Source: a virus. Taken from it: a stretch of 64,000 bases of DNA. Under the pieces are notes generated by a model. It ran no database searches, was not told the DNA's origin, and was given only the letters and a program-made list of their open reading frames with translations. The DNA lies in IMG/VR virus record IMGVR_UViG_3300017963_000257, positions 1-64,000 of that record; one strand, 5' to 3'. A program made the translations under genes and the position numbers. This document shows, piece by piece, positions 24,560 to 33,793 of this stretch. Position 1 is the stretch's first letter. Each line of letters opens with the position of its first letter.

Positions 24560-25296
24560 AAATCTCAGTTATAACGGCATGGGGAAGCGAACCGCAGTTA
24601 GCACCCTACTTCTGCAGGCACTATGCCTATGCCGATGAGATTCTTGTCCTAATGGGACCAGGGGAATGTGAGGAAACAATCGAGATCCTATCGAAGTTCC
24701 CGAATACGCACTATCGTCTGATCGAATATCCCGATGGTAAATGGGATATGTACCGCAAACAGAAAGAGTTGTCGTGGGCGGCGCATAACGAAGCTCAGGG
24801 GGAGTGGGTTATTCTGGTGGATGCCGATGAATTCGTGTTTCCGATGGCCGGAGATAAGATCCCCATAATTGATCCGCGAGTGTTCCTTGGGATGGTCAAT
24901 GATGGAAACGTTCTGTGCGCGTTCATGTGGCACGTTTACCGGAATGTCGAAGACACGGATTTGGATCCTGAAAGGGCGCCGCTGTTTCAACGGCGGCATG
25001 GTGATCCAGAGATAGAGCATCATTACATCAAACCGATTGTGGTTAAGCCAAATGAGAGCCATATCGAATGGCACATCGGAGCCCATAGATATTTTGATAA
25101 CGAACACCTTAAAGTGTCGAGCAAGCGATTCGCGGGAGTTCACTGGCACTGGGCCGATGCTGACATAGCCATTGCGAGACATAATATGACGGCAGGTAGG
25201 ATAATCTCTAAGCAGCAATGGTTGACCGATCCAATAGACGAAAACGTTATCCGTGCAAGGTGTGACGCACACAGGAACGATCCGAGGTTGTTCTGA
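24556..25296 (+). CDS. GT2-like glycosyltransferase (246 aa)
   Basis: GTG start overlapping the previous stop, with an AAGGAG site. VKISVITAWGSEP starts a GT-A fold and ILVDADEFVF provides the D-x-D motif. A His/Trp-rich C-terminal part (HWHWADADIA) is present. Likely transfers a sugar; acceptor unknown. Confidence 0.7.
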   Translation: MKISVITAWGSEPQLAPYFCRHYAYADEILVLMGPGECEETIEILSKFPNTHYRLIEYPDGKWDMYRKQKELSWAAHNEAQGEWVILVDADEFVFPMAGDKIPIIDPRVFLGMVNDGNVLCAFMWHVYRNVEDTDLDPERAPLFQRRHGDPEIEHHYIKPIVVKPNESHIEWHIGAHRYFDNEHLKVSSKRFAGVHWHWADADIAIARHNMTAGRIISKQQWLTDPIDENVIRARCDAHRNDPRLF

Positions 25297-25297
25297 C

Positions 25298-25774
25298 ATG
25301 AAATTAGATTATAGCGTAAAATGCACAAATGACGAATGTGATTGGGATGGAAATTCGAGCGATTGTAAAGGCCTTGATAATCGTAACTGCCCAAAATGTA
25401 ATTCCATTGTTAAAGAACAGACAGAGAAAGAGGCTATACCATGGAGAAAGCAAGGCCTATGGATAGAACCAGATACGCTTTTAGAGTCCTCCTGCATCAT
25501 AATATGGGCGCAAAGAATTGATATTAAAACCGGCTCTTTCATGCCATGGACAGAAATAGCATGCATGCCAATAAGCGAAGAAGCTTTAAAGATAATCAAA
25601 AAAAGTGCTGTGGCTGGAACCTATATTACTTGCGAACGCCCCTGGAGAGATCACTGGGGAATTTGCCATCATGAATGGGTGGAGACAAAACAAGATGTGT
25701 TCAAATGCACAAAATGCGGAGTGTTTTGTGAGGATGCTATTGTTGTGAAAAAAATAAAAGAGTATTTGGAGTGA
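25298..25774 (+). CDS. Zinc-ribbon protein (158 aa)
   Basis: An N-terminal C-x4-C (CTNDECDW) with CPKC forms a zinc ribbon, and a second CTKC pair is near the C-terminus. Between them lies a beta-rich domain. It starts right after the preceding stop. Role in the cargo unknown; may bind another cargo protein. Confidence 0.55.
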   Translation: MKLDYSVKCTNDECDWDGNSSDCKGLDNRNCPKCNSIVKEQTEKEAIPWRKQGLWIEPDTLLESSCIIIWAQRIDIKTGSFMPWTEIACMPISEEALKIIKKSAVAGTYITCERPWRDHWGICHHEWVETKQDVFKCTKCGVFCEDAIVVKKIKEYLE

Positions 25775-25781
25775 AGATTGA

Positions 25782-26306
25782 ATGATCGAACAGCTTTACA
25801 AAGAACGTTGCGAAAAAGTAACGGACATTAACCAGCACCTCCCCCTTTTAAGGGAGCTGGCAGAATCCGTCAATCATGTGACGGAGTTTGGCGTCAGGTT
25901 CGGCAACTCAACCGTTGCATTAGCCGCGGCCCAGCCAATGATGCTGGTATCCTATGATATCGAACCGATTCCGAAAGACCTTGAGGCTAAGATCGTGGCG
26001 GGGATGCCAAGGTTTGGATTCCGGTTTATCCAGGCAAACGTGCTTGAGGTTGAGATTGAGCCAACAGACATGCTGTTTATCGACAGCCACCACACGTACA
26101 AACAGCTCAAAGAGGAATTGAGGCTTCATTCTGGAAAGGTGGCCAAGATCATTGCGTTGCACGACACGGAATTTTTCGCAAAGGTCGGACAGGACGGATC
26201 AACCCCAGGCCTGTGGCAGGCGGTAGAGGAATTCATGGCTGGAGGTAAATTTACCAACATGGACCATTACAGCAACAACAACGGCTTAACGGTGCTTTGG
26301 CGATGA
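25782..26306 (+). CDS. Class I SAM methyltransferase (174 aa)
   Basis: VTEFGVRFGNSTVAL is the SAM-binding loop; MLFIDSHHTYKQLKEELRLH carries the Asp/His pair, and IIALHDTEFF the late motif, as in the gene at 24032. Paralogous to it in layout. Probably a sugar O-methyltransferase. Confidence 0.65.
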   Translation: MIEQLYKERCEKVTDINQHLPLLRELAESVNHVTEFGVRFGNSTVALAAAQPMMLVSYDIEPIPKDLEAKIVAGMPRFGFRFIQANVLEVEIEPTDMLFIDSHHTYKQLKEELRLHSGKVAKIIALHDTEFFAKVGQDGSTPGLWQAVEEFMAGGKFTNMDHYSNNNGLTVLWR

Positions 26307-26977
26307 AACTGATTGAAGCGGCACAACAGAGAGAGAAAGGTCAGATCCTCAGATGGACACATTATTTTGAGGCCTATGACTTCCACTTTCAAGGACTGAA
26401 GCCCAAGAGACTCCTTGAGATTGGCGTCATGGGTGGAGGGTCCCTATGGATGTGGAAACGGTACTTCCCGGGTGCGGAAATCGTTGGGGTTGATATCGAT
26501 GAGAAGTGCCGGCAATGGGAGGATGAGGTCAAGGGGGTCAAGGTTTTTGTCGGTGATCAGGGTGACGTCGGTTTCTTGAAGAATCTTAACGAAATTGTTG
26601 GCCCGTTCGACATCATTATTGACGATGGAAGTCACAAGATGGACGACCAGCAAACCTCATTGGCTTTACTATTCCCCACTATGCCGGATGGAGGAATTTA
26701 TGTAATAGAAGATCTCCATACGTCTTATTGGCCTACTTGGGGAGGGTCTGTCATTGGTGGTAACACGACTCTTTCATTCCTAAAAAACATTATTGGATTT
26801 ATCCATAACTGGGCAAAAAGATCACACGAAGCCCAAACTTCCAATGACTACCTTGTCCCGGATAATTACTGGGAAAAGAACGTATCCTCCATGCACTTTT
26901 ACGATTCCATCTGTTTCATCTACAAGACTGGCCATGGCCAGAACAAGCTGGGCGAGGGAGGGGAATGGCATGGGTAA
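26303..26977 (+). CDS. CmcI-like class I SAM methyltransferase (224 aa)
   Basis: ATG 26303 in an ATGA overlap. LLEIGVMGGGSLWMWKRYFP is motif I, IVGVDID motif II, IIIDDGSHKMDDQ the metal-binding Asp/His segment, IYVIEDLHTSYW a late motif. The pattern resembles cephalosporin-hydroxylase/macrocin O-methyltransferase relatives, which act on sugars. Third methyltransferase of the cargo. Confidence 0.7.
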   Translation: MKLIEAAQQREKGQILRWTHYFEAYDFHFQGLKPKRLLEIGVMGGGSLWMWKRYFPGAEIVGVDIDEKCRQWEDEVKGVKVFVGDQGDVGFLKNLNEIVGPFDIIIDDGSHKMDDQQTSLALLFPTMPDGGIYVIEDLHTSYWPTWGGSVIGGNTTLSFLKNIIGFIHNWAKRSHEAQTSNDYLVPDNYWEKNVSSMHFYDSICFIYKTGHGQNKLGEGGEWHG

Positions 26978-27542
26978 TCCATTTATAGAGGTCGTTATCC
27001 CGTATGAGCCCTGCAAGAACGCTGGGAAAGCGTACAACCGGGCGATGGAACATGCATCTGACTGGGTTCTTATTTTGGATCATGACTTATTTCTGTGCAA
27101 CCCAAACTGGTACGAAGCGGCCCTTGACGCCGTAATGAAGATTGGACATAGGGCCGGGTGGATCTCTGCGGTTACAAACAGGACCCCTTGTGGAGTTCAA
27201 AAATCTTCCGGGTGCCCGGAAGGAAACGACAATCTGATTGACCATATCAGATGGGCCGAAAAAGTGTGGCGGCAGCACGGAAGTTCCACTATTCGCCATG
27301 ATGGCCTTGGGTACACCGGATTTTGGATTCTGACCCACAAAGAGGCCTGGTCAAAGGTTGGTGGGTTTCCCGAAACCAAAGGTTTTCACGTAGATGGGGA
27401 TTACTGCAAGGCCCTTTGTAATGCGGGGTACGAGTTTCATGTAATGCCAGGGGTTTACGTCTATCATTTGATGGACCGAAAGAACGAAGTCTGGAAATGG
27501 AATCACTGGAAAAACTACGGGGTTGATTGGAGTGTGCTGTAA
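26970..27542 (+). CDS. GT2-like glycosyltransferase, short (190 aa)
   Basis: GGGAGGGG precedes ATG 26970. IEVVIPYEPCKNAGKAYNRA opens a GT-A fold and WVLILDHDLFLCNP holds the D-x-D. Short for the family. A later FHVDGDYCKALCNAGYEF segment may hold the acid/base residue. Confidence 0.6.
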   Translation: MGNPFIEVVIPYEPCKNAGKAYNRAMEHASDWVLILDHDLFLCNPNWYEAALDAVMKIGHRAGWISAVTNRTPCGVQKSSGCPEGNDNLIDHIRWAEKVWRQHGSSTIRHDGLGYTGFWILTHKEAWSKVGGFPETKGFHVDGDYCKALCNAGYEFHVMPGVYVYHLMDRKNEVWKWNHWKNYGVDWSVL

Positions 27543-27568
27543 TGCTTGTGGCATGAGGAGGCGATCTT

Positions 27569-27850
27569 ATGTTTTGGATATGTAAAATGTGCGGCCGGTC
27601 AGTACGGCAGGAGAAAAAACCGAAATGCTGTTATGCGGATTGCATGGATAGCATTGAGAATATCAGCGATGAGGACGCCGGGAAGATGGGGCTCTTTATC
27701 CCTGAGGGTGAGAGGTTCGAGTTTCCGGGTGATGTCCGATGGGATCCGGATACCGGCAAGAGAATCGAGGCCCCGCTGGATTATGCGCAGGGGCAGTTCT
27801 ACACCCAGCGGGAGTTCCAAGAATCCATAATGGAAAGGGTGAGGGCATGA
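27569..27850 (+). CDS. Small zinc-ribbon protein (93 aa)
   Basis: GAGGAGGCGAT precedes ATG 27569. WICKMCGRSV and KPKCCYADC give a four-Cys zinc ribbon at the N-terminus; the rest is charged. Similar short zinc-ribbon genes are scattered through the window. Function unknown. Confidence 0.55.
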   Translation: MFWICKMCGRSVRQEKKPKCCYADCMDSIENISDEDAGKMGLFIPEGERFEFPGDVRWDPDTGKRIEAPLDYAQGQFYTQREFQESIMERVRA

Positions 27851-28065
27851 TCTCTGATGTTTTACAAGAACTTTTCGAAATGAAGGCTGGAAACAAAGAG
27901 ATGGCCTTTTTCTACGATCCAGAGAGTGAAGACTGGGAGTGCCATTTTGGAAATACAAGCGAATTTGTAATGCTTGGTGAGGCATCGGGTGAATTTATAA
28001 CTTCAGGCAAAAGTTTGCTGGAAGCTGCCGTCAATATGAAGTTTCTTTTGAAAGGATCAGCATGA
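27847..28065 (+). CDS. Hypothetical protein (72 aa)
   Basis: Starts in an ATGA overlap with the gene before and ends inside the next start. Acidic, with an aromatic segment MAFFYDPESEDWECHFG and a C-terminal helix. Not recognised. Confidence 0.5.
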   Translation: MISDVLQELFEMKAGNKEMAFFYDPESEDWECHFGNTSEFVMLGEASGEFITSGKSLLEAAVNMKFLLKGSA

Positions 28066-28901
28066 TCTCAATCGCCATAAACCTCGATACTCGCCCCGGT
28101 TTCCTTGAGCAAAAGACCGAGCAGGGGACCATGCTCAACGGGACCCGATCTCTCGATTTCTTCACCGATGGGATCTTGAATAAGGTACGGTTCTTTGAGG
28201 GTCACGACATTGAGGTGACCGTGTTCATTGATGTCCATGACCCATTGCCAACTGAAACAGAAGAATGGCTTTTGACGCAGCATTTCAGAGGACTGATCAA
28301 TAACTTGGTATTCAACAAGCACACAGAACAGTATCTTGGAGAATTTTTTCCAAAATTCAATGACCTCAATTTTCTGAATGCCATGATCCTAACAAGAGGT
28401 GACTACCTCGTGCATTTCGATGGAGATATGGCGGCCTTCATTAAGGACAGGAATGTCATCAAAGAGTGGCTATCCTGGCTTGACAGTGGCCGATTCGATT
28501 TCATCTGCTATCCAAGCCAGTATTCCCCGGCGCCTGCAGTGGATGGCCGGTACAAATCGTACTGGTGGAGCAGCACTCGTTTTTTCATCTGCAAGAGGGA
28601 ATTCATTGATTACACAGAAATCATTAAATGTTTAAGAAGTTCAGAGTACCTGTATGGAAAGTACGGCACTGAAAATGAACCACGTAACCCATGGCTTGAA
28701 CACGTGCTCGGGATGATGGCTGGAGGACAGGAAAGAGTCTTCTATCCCCCGATTCAATCAAAAAGGTACCTGATGTTTTCATGGTCGAGATACTTTTCTG
28801 GAGTTTTAGCGAAGCTGAATGAATGGCCTTACGAAAAGGTCGTTGAGTATGTTGGCGGGATTAGCTATCCATGCGATGTTTCAGCAAAGGAGATGAGATG
28901 A
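28062..28901 (+). CDS. GT-A-type glycosyltransferase-like protein (279 aa)
   Basis: VTVFIDVHDP and YLVHFDGDMAAF carry Asp-rich motifs of a GT-A nucleotide-sugar site; the C-terminal half is rich in Trp and Tyr and has a conserved-looking WWSSTRFFICKREF segment. Overlaps both neighbours. Likely transfers a sugar to a glycan intermediate. Confidence 0.6.
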   Translation: MISIAINLDTRPGFLEQKTEQGTMLNGTRSLDFFTDGILNKVRFFEGHDIEVTVFIDVHDPLPTETEEWLLTQHFRGLINNLVFNKHTEQYLGEFFPKFNDLNFLNAMILTRGDYLVHFDGDMAAFIKDRNVIKEWLSWLDSGRFDFICYPSQYSPAPAVDGRYKSYWWSSTRFFICKREFIDYTEIIKCLRSSEYLYGKYGTENEPRNPWLEHVLGMMAGGQERVFYPPIQSKRYLMFSWSRYFSGVLAKLNEWPYEKVVEYVGGISYPCDVSAKEMR

Positions 28902-29974
28902 AAATAGCACTCACAGGGAATGTCTTCCCGTTCGGAATCGGCCATGCTTATGGTGGCGAAAGAATCCTCGGGTATCTGGCCAAAGGGTTGGTCCGGTTGG
29001 GCCATGAGGTTTATCTATTCGCAAGGGAAGGAACCAATGTTCCAGAAGCGACAGATTACATCCCGGTAGGGCCCCTGACCAATGCGTATGATGTCCACTT
29101 TGAGGCGGCCAAGGAGTATTTTGAAAAAGCCGGGTTTGAACCTGATATTTATTTCTGCGGATACTTCGGGGAGGGCTGGTATCCGGAAACGCAAGAGCGA
29201 TGGCCATACTGTGAACTCACATGGAATGTCTGGTGTCATGCGGCGTGGCAGCTACAACAGGTCCCGTTTAACGTGGTGTCGTACTCCTGCGTTCTGCAGT
29301 CAGATTTCAGGGTGCAGGGGATTGAAACCACGATGATCCACTATGGGATACCGCGAGACCTGTATGCTTTTCAGCCAGACAAGGATGACTATGCCTGCTG
29401 GATCGGCAAGCTGGAGGGGGGAAAGGCTCCGCGTATCGGGATTGAACTGGCCAAGGCTGCTGGCGTTAAGCTGGCAATCATGGGACCGCCGTATAACACA
29501 GGCACATTCTGGAACGAGGTTTGCCCTTTCATCGATAACGAGAACATATTCTGGGTGCGCGGTGTTGATGACGGTATGAAGTACGAAATCATGAGCAAGG
29601 CCAAATGTTTGATCTACACGAATGACAACACATGGAAGGAGCATTTTGGGATCATTATGGCCGAGGCCCTGGCCATGGGAACCCCGGTTGTGGCTATGAA
29701 CCGGATCAATCAGGACTGTTCGGTTGTGGTAGACAAAATCATCGACCACGGAAAGCACGGATTCATCCTCAATTATGGGGACTCCACCAATCTCCAGGAG
29801 ATCCTCGACACCGGCGTACCCCTGATCAACCGGATTCACGAGATCGACCCTGCGGATTGCCGGGAACAGTTTGAGAAAAGGTTCACGGCCGAGCTGATGT
29901 CCAGGCGTTATGAATGGCTGTTTGAACGAATTGCACAGGGCGAACGATTTACCAGCGTGGAGGTGCCGTTTTGA
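28898..29974 (+). CDS. GT4-type glycosyltransferase (358 aa)
   Basis: A GT-B fold: MKIALTGNVFPFGIGHAYGG is the N-terminal Rossmann loop; EHFGIIMAE fits the E-x7-E retaining motif and ALAMGTPVVAMN the following sugar-nucleotide binding strand. ATG 28898 in an ATGA overlap with AAGGAGATGAG before it. Likely uses a nucleotide-sugar donor. Confidence 0.75.
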   Translation: MKIALTGNVFPFGIGHAYGGERILGYLAKGLVRLGHEVYLFAREGTNVPEATDYIPVGPLTNAYDVHFEAAKEYFEKAGFEPDIYFCGYFGEGWYPETQERWPYCELTWNVWCHAAWQLQQVPFNVVSYSCVLQSDFRVQGIETTMIHYGIPRDLYAFQPDKDDYACWIGKLEGGKAPRIGIELAKAAGVKLAIMGPPYNTGTFWNEVCPFIDNENIFWVRGVDDGMKYEIMSKAKCLIYTNDNTWKEHFGIIMAEALAMGTPVVAMNRINQDCSVVVDKIIDHGKHGFILNYGDSTNLQEILDTGVPLINRIHEIDPADCREQFEKRFTAELMSRRYEWLFERIAQGERFTSVEVPF

Positions 29975-30189
29975 AATTGAATCATTTCATTTGTCCATCG
30001 TGTGGACACGATTTTTATGCAGAGGGGAGTTGCTCAAAATGTGATGCGTGCCAACGAGTATTTTATTTGTCCGAATCTGTAGCAAGCCGGAAAATAAACT
30101 TATCCATAGAGCGCGGATGTCAAGTTGACCCATGCTTACTGATCGATCCAGACTTCTTTAGGGAAGGGACAACGGGGGGAACACCTTGA
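29971..30189 (+). CDS. Small zinc-ribbon protein (72 aa)
   Basis: TTG start overlapping the previous stop (TTGA). CPSCG and CSKCDAC give a two-pair Cys zinc ribbon at the N-terminus. Not recognised beyond that. Confidence 0.5.
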   Translation: MKLNHFICPSCGHDFYAEGSCSKCDACQRVFYLSESVASRKINLSIERGCQVDPCLLIDPDFFREGTTGGTP

Positions 30190-30899
30190 TCTACGATGCC
30201 CAAATAGAAACCCGGCCGGACGGTGACATGAGGGTACTCAAGTACCTTGAGGGTAACGGGTATTACAACTGCATTGACTTTGGAGGCGTCCAGAGGCCTT
30301 GGGCGGCCAGGCACGTGACAACCTATGTTGACCTGACAAAGCCAGAGGACTGGGAAAAACGGTTTCCGGATATGTACGATAACTATCCTGAGATATGGAA
30401 ATCGAAGGTCGTCAATGCAGACATTGACCGTAGCGATACCTGGAGCCAGCTTGGAGAATACGATTTTGCCATCAGCACCCACACACTGGAACATCTTGCG
30501 AATCCCAGTGAGTTCCTACGGAGACTGCCGAGGGTGGCCAGCCGGGGATACATCGCCATCCCCAATAAGGTGTTTGAACTTGGCCGTGGACGCGAGATGA
30601 CGGAGGAAGGCCTTACCCGTTGTGGGCTGATCGGGTTTTACAGGGGGGCCATGCCCCACAGGTGGATCTTTACGATCAAAGAAAATGTCCTATGGATATT
30701 CCCGAAGCTCGGATCCCTTGATCTGGTTGAGTTTCCATTCGAGGATGAGCTGCGGCACTACAAGCCGATAAAAGACGGGCAGCTGGGATTTATGTGGGAG
30801 AAGGATATCCCGTTCAGGTATGTGACGGACAAAGACATTGTTCCGAATCCCCAACGTGCAATCGAATTCTACAAGGAGCATTTAAATGAGGGTTTATAA
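30186..30899 (+). CDS. Class I SAM methyltransferase (237 aa)
   Basis: TTG start overlapping the previous gene. NCIDFGGVQRPWAAR looks like a modified SAM-binding loop, and FAISTHTLEHLANPSEFLRR is the hallmark motif IV of Methyltransf_11-type enzymes. The fourth methyltransferase in the cargo. Substrate not known. Confidence 0.65.
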   Translation: MIYDAQIETRPDGDMRVLKYLEGNGYYNCIDFGGVQRPWAARHVTTYVDLTKPEDWEKRFPDMYDNYPEIWKSKVVNADIDRSDTWSQLGEYDFAISTHTLEHLANPSEFLRRLPRVASRGYIAIPNKVFELGRGREMTEEGLTRCGLIGFYRGAMPHRWIFTIKENVLWIFPKLGSLDLVEFPFEDELRHYKPIKDGQLGFMWEKDIPFRYVTDKDIVPNPQRAIEFYKEHLNEGL

Positions 30900-31668
30900 C
30901 ATCGTATTGACGTCCCAACCGAATGTTGGCGACAAGATGGCCAGCCCACTTGATTATTTCAAGTTCCCAGTGCCTGCTGAAAAAATCGATACGTCCAGTG
31001 GCATGAGCTTCTTGAATGATCAGTTCATCATATACGGAGGCGGGGGCCTCATTCACCTTCCAGCGGCAGATTACAACGGAGGGGTGATGGAATACCTTGA
31101 GGACATTTGCACACTATCGCGCTGGATGGTGTCGTGGGGAGTTGGTCATAATATTCACCACATCCGGGAGATAGAGTACCCGAAATCATTTGTAACGAAG
31201 TTCGCACTTCATGGCGTGAGGGATATGTATCAGGCCCTGCCCTGGGTTCCCTGTGCCAGTTGCATGAGCCATTTATTTGATTGGGAGTATCCCATAACCA
31301 GGAAAATCATGGCTGCAGGCCACCATCTTGATTCCTATGAAAGCCTGGATGGCTTGCCAAAAATGGAGCATACCCAAGTAACGCCAGCCGAGGCCGTGAA
31401 GGAACTTGCGTCGGCAGAAACAGTCATAACCAACTCGTATCATGGCGCCTACTGGGCGGCCCTGCTTGGCAGAAAGGTGATTGTTTTCGATCCGATGTCG
31501 TCAAAGTTTTTTGCCATGCCATCCAGTATCGTCATTGCGTCACCGACTACGTGGATGACGAAGATTCCCCACGAAAACAAGATTTTGCTTGATCTATGCA
31601 GGAGAGTAAACACTGAATATTACAACAAGGTTTTAGGCTTTTTAGAGGAGGTAAAAAATGAAAGATAA
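30886..31668 (+). CDS. Polysaccharide pyruvyltransferase-like protein (260 aa)
   Basis: NVGDKMAS (family N-terminal loop), FIIYGGGGLIHLP and TNSYHGAYWAALLGRKVI are the family's signature segments. Known members attach pyruvate ketals to polysaccharide sugars from phosphoenolpyruvate. At 260 residues it is shorter than many members. It overlaps the previous gene by 14 bases. Confidence 0.7.
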   Translation: MRVYNIVLTSQPNVGDKMASPLDYFKFPVPAEKIDTSSGMSFLNDQFIIYGGGGLIHLPAADYNGGVMEYLEDICTLSRWMVSWGVGHNIHHIREIEYPKSFVTKFALHGVRDMYQALPWVPCASCMSHLFDWEYPITRKIMAAGHHLDSYESLDGLPKMEHTQVTPAEAVKELASAETVITNSYHGAYWAALLGRKVIVFDPMSSKFFAMPSSIVIASPTTWMTKIPHENKILLDLCRRVNTEYYNKVLGFLEEVKNER

Positions 31669-32416
31669 ACTGATACTTGGATGCGGGATTGGAAGATGCG
31701 GGACTAGCTTTTTGTCCTACTTCATGTTTCTGAATCCACGTATTGCCGTATGGGACGGCCCCGGTATGGGGGAATTGTTCGAACGGATAAACAGGTCTCA
31801 GGGGAAGCTACTCCTTTCGGACCTTCATTCCGTGTGGGGCGATGAATATCAAGAGTCCACTCATGGCAACACATGGTACGGTGCCAGCCAGTTCGAAGCG
31901 TACTACAATAAACGGATCAAGGAGCGACGGGACGGGGATACATATTTCATATCCCACGTCATGGGGGAAAGATGGTATTCGGTTTATAGGGACAGCTTCG
32001 ACTGCGACCTCTTCGTGATCTATTGCGGCCGGGATATGGTCGAGCATTACCGGTCTTTCAAGAAATGGTACTACGTTGAGGGATGGAATGCGGAGGCCTA
32101 CCTGGATCGAATCAGGGGATCCCTGATTGAAATGGACAAAATCCTCAGTGCCGGCATCCCCGTAACGGCCATTAATGTGGCCGACTACACGTTGCCGGAT
32201 CTAAGGAAGAGAATGGGCAACGTCATGAAAAAGGTCGGCCTGTCTCTCAGTGCGGAGCAGACAAACTTCATGAGGTACAGAAGGAAGCTTGGTCCCTCGA
32301 AACCTGATGTCAATCACCAGGCCGACGATGAGCTTTTTTCCGAGTTGAAAAAGGTTAAGGACTTTGAGGTATTGAAGGCAAAATACGATGCTCTGAGGAC
32401 CAAATATGAAGCCTGA
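31658..32416 (+). CDS. Sulfotransferase-like protein (252 aa)
   Basis: GCGIGRCGTSFLSYFM is a 5'-phosphosulfate-binding loop of the PAPS-dependent sulfotransferase type; VIYCGRDMVEHYRSFKKW resembles the 3'-phosphate-binding region with Arg and Ser. A charged C-terminal coil follows. Would sulfate a sugar or lipid. A GAGGAGGTAAA site precedes the ATG. Confidence 0.6.
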   Translation: MKDKLILGCGIGRCGTSFLSYFMFLNPRIAVWDGPGMGELFERINRSQGKLLLSDLHSVWGDEYQESTHGNTWYGASQFEAYYNKRIKERRDGDTYFISHVMGERWYSVYRDSFDCDLFVIYCGRDMVEHYRSFKKWYYVEGWNAEAYLDRIRGSLIEMDKILSAGIPVTAINVADYTLPDLRKRMGNVMKKVGLSLSAEQTNFMRYRRKLGPSKPDVNHQADDELFSELKKVKDFEVLKAKYDALRTKYEA

Positions 32417-33581
32417 CATTACATTGATCTTTCCGTCGAGCCCGTTTCTCTTGAATCAGGCGGTGTTCCCTCCGCTGGGAATACTGTACCTGTCGGCCTA
32501 TCTCAAGGCGCACGGCCTGTCCGTCCAGTGTCTTGATATGGGCCTTGGACATACACCAGACATGGCCGAGTCTGAAACAATAGGAATTTCGCTGACAACC
32601 CCGCAGAGATTCGAGGCGTTTAGGTTGGCGAAGCATTTCAAGAGTCAAGGGAAGAGAACTATTGCTGGTGGCCCTCACGCAACCCATATGGCATGGGAGT
32701 GTCATGAGAATGGGTTTGATTACGTCATTCCGGGCTACGCTGAAAGGCTGCTGACGGAGTTTCTTTCGGTTGATAGCACACCGATCGATGTTTACCCTGA
32801 CCGCTATGCGCTGCCCATAGGCGATTACCGCTACGAGATTGACGGTAAACCGGCTACACCGATCATGACGTCACGCGGATGTCCCTACCATTGCAGTTAT
32901 TGCGGGAAGATTAATAGCGAATTTTACCTTCAGAGCGCCGAAAGAACCGTTGCTGAGATCAACCAGATCTATGACAAATTCGGGTTTGAGGCCTTCATGA
33001 TTTATGACGACGTGTTCATTGCCAGCAAAAAGCGGTTGGCCAAGATGGTCAACATGATCGGGGATAGAAGATACACGTTCCGGTCGTTTGCCAGGAGCAA
33101 CCTTCTGGATGACAAGACGTGTTCGATGCTCAAAAAGCTGGGGATGGTAGAGGTCGGCATTGGGATTGAGAGTGGATCCGACGAGGTGCTGCAGCTTAAC
33201 ATGAAGGGAACGACGCGCAAGATGAATACGAGGGCCGTGGAGAGGCTCCACAGGCACGGAATCAGGGCCAAAGCCTTTCTGATTGTGGGTCTCCCAGGGG
33301 AAACCACGGAAACGATCACCGAAACCGCGGACTGGATCGAAGAGGCTCAACCCGATGATATTGACATTTCAGTATTTCAGCCGATGCCGGGCTCACGGAT
33401 ATTCGCAGAACCCGAGAAGTGGGGGATCCATTTTACGTACAATGGAAAACCAGGATGGTACAAGGGGACCCCCGGGATGTACGAAGCGAATGTGTATGTA
33501 GGCGATCTGACCGGAGAAGAGATTGTCCAGTGGAGGGACCTGCTGGAAAAAGAATTCAAGAAACCGGAGTTATTGAGATGA
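32406..33581 (+). CDS. B12-binding-type radical SAM protein (391 aa)
   Basis: Residues 1-130 look like the cobalamin-binding Rossmann half (PPLGILYLSAYLKAHGLSV, AGGPHATHMAWE), but the classical D-x-H-x-x-G motif is not clear. The radical-SAM half carries CPYHCSYCGK (C-x3-C-x2-C), FMIYDDVFI and GIGIESGSDEVLQLNMKGTT. Relatives methylate or rearrange sugars and lipids. Overlaps the sulfotransferase gene by 11 bases. Confidence 0.75.
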   Translation: MKPDITLIFPSSPFLLNQAVFPPLGILYLSAYLKAHGLSVQCLDMGLGHTPDMAESETIGISLTTPQRFEAFRLAKHFKSQGKRTIAGGPHATHMAWECHENGFDYVIPGYAERLLTEFLSVDSTPIDVYPDRYALPIGDYRYEIDGKPATPIMTSRGCPYHCSYCGKINSEFYLQSAERTVAEINQIYDKFGFEAFMIYDDVFIASKKRLAKMVNMIGDRRYTFRSFARSNLLDDKTCSMLKKLGMVEVGIGIESGSDEVLQLNMKGTTRKMNTRAVERLHRHGIRAKAFLIVGLPGETTETITETADWIEEAQPDDIDISVFQPMPGSRIFAEPEKWGIHFTYNGKPGWYKGTPGMYEANVYVGDLTGEEIVQWRDLLEKEFKKPELLR

Positions 33582-33793
33582 TAAGGTGGTTTTGTAATCA
33601 TTGTGGTCATGAAAATATCGAAAAGGGTGAAAGCCCTGCCAAAGATGCCGAGTGCAAGAATTGCCATCAACCGATAGGCGACGTAATGCGCGTGTTTTGG
33701 TGGTACAGGCCGAACGAACCTGATCCAAGGTTTACGACGGGTAACGTAAGTTATTTTCAGGAACGACAAAATGCTGACCCTTTTTGTTGTTAA
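33578..33793 (+). CDS. Zinc-ribbon protein (71 aa)
   Basis: ATGA overlap with the radical-SAM gene. CNHCGHEN and CKNCHQPIG form a zinc ribbon; CC ends the protein. The tail overlaps the next gene by 23 bases. Role unknown. Confidence 0.5.
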   Translation: MIRWFCNHCGHENIEKGESPAKDAECKNCHQPIGDVMRVFWWYRPNEPDPRFTTGNVSYFQERQNADPFCC

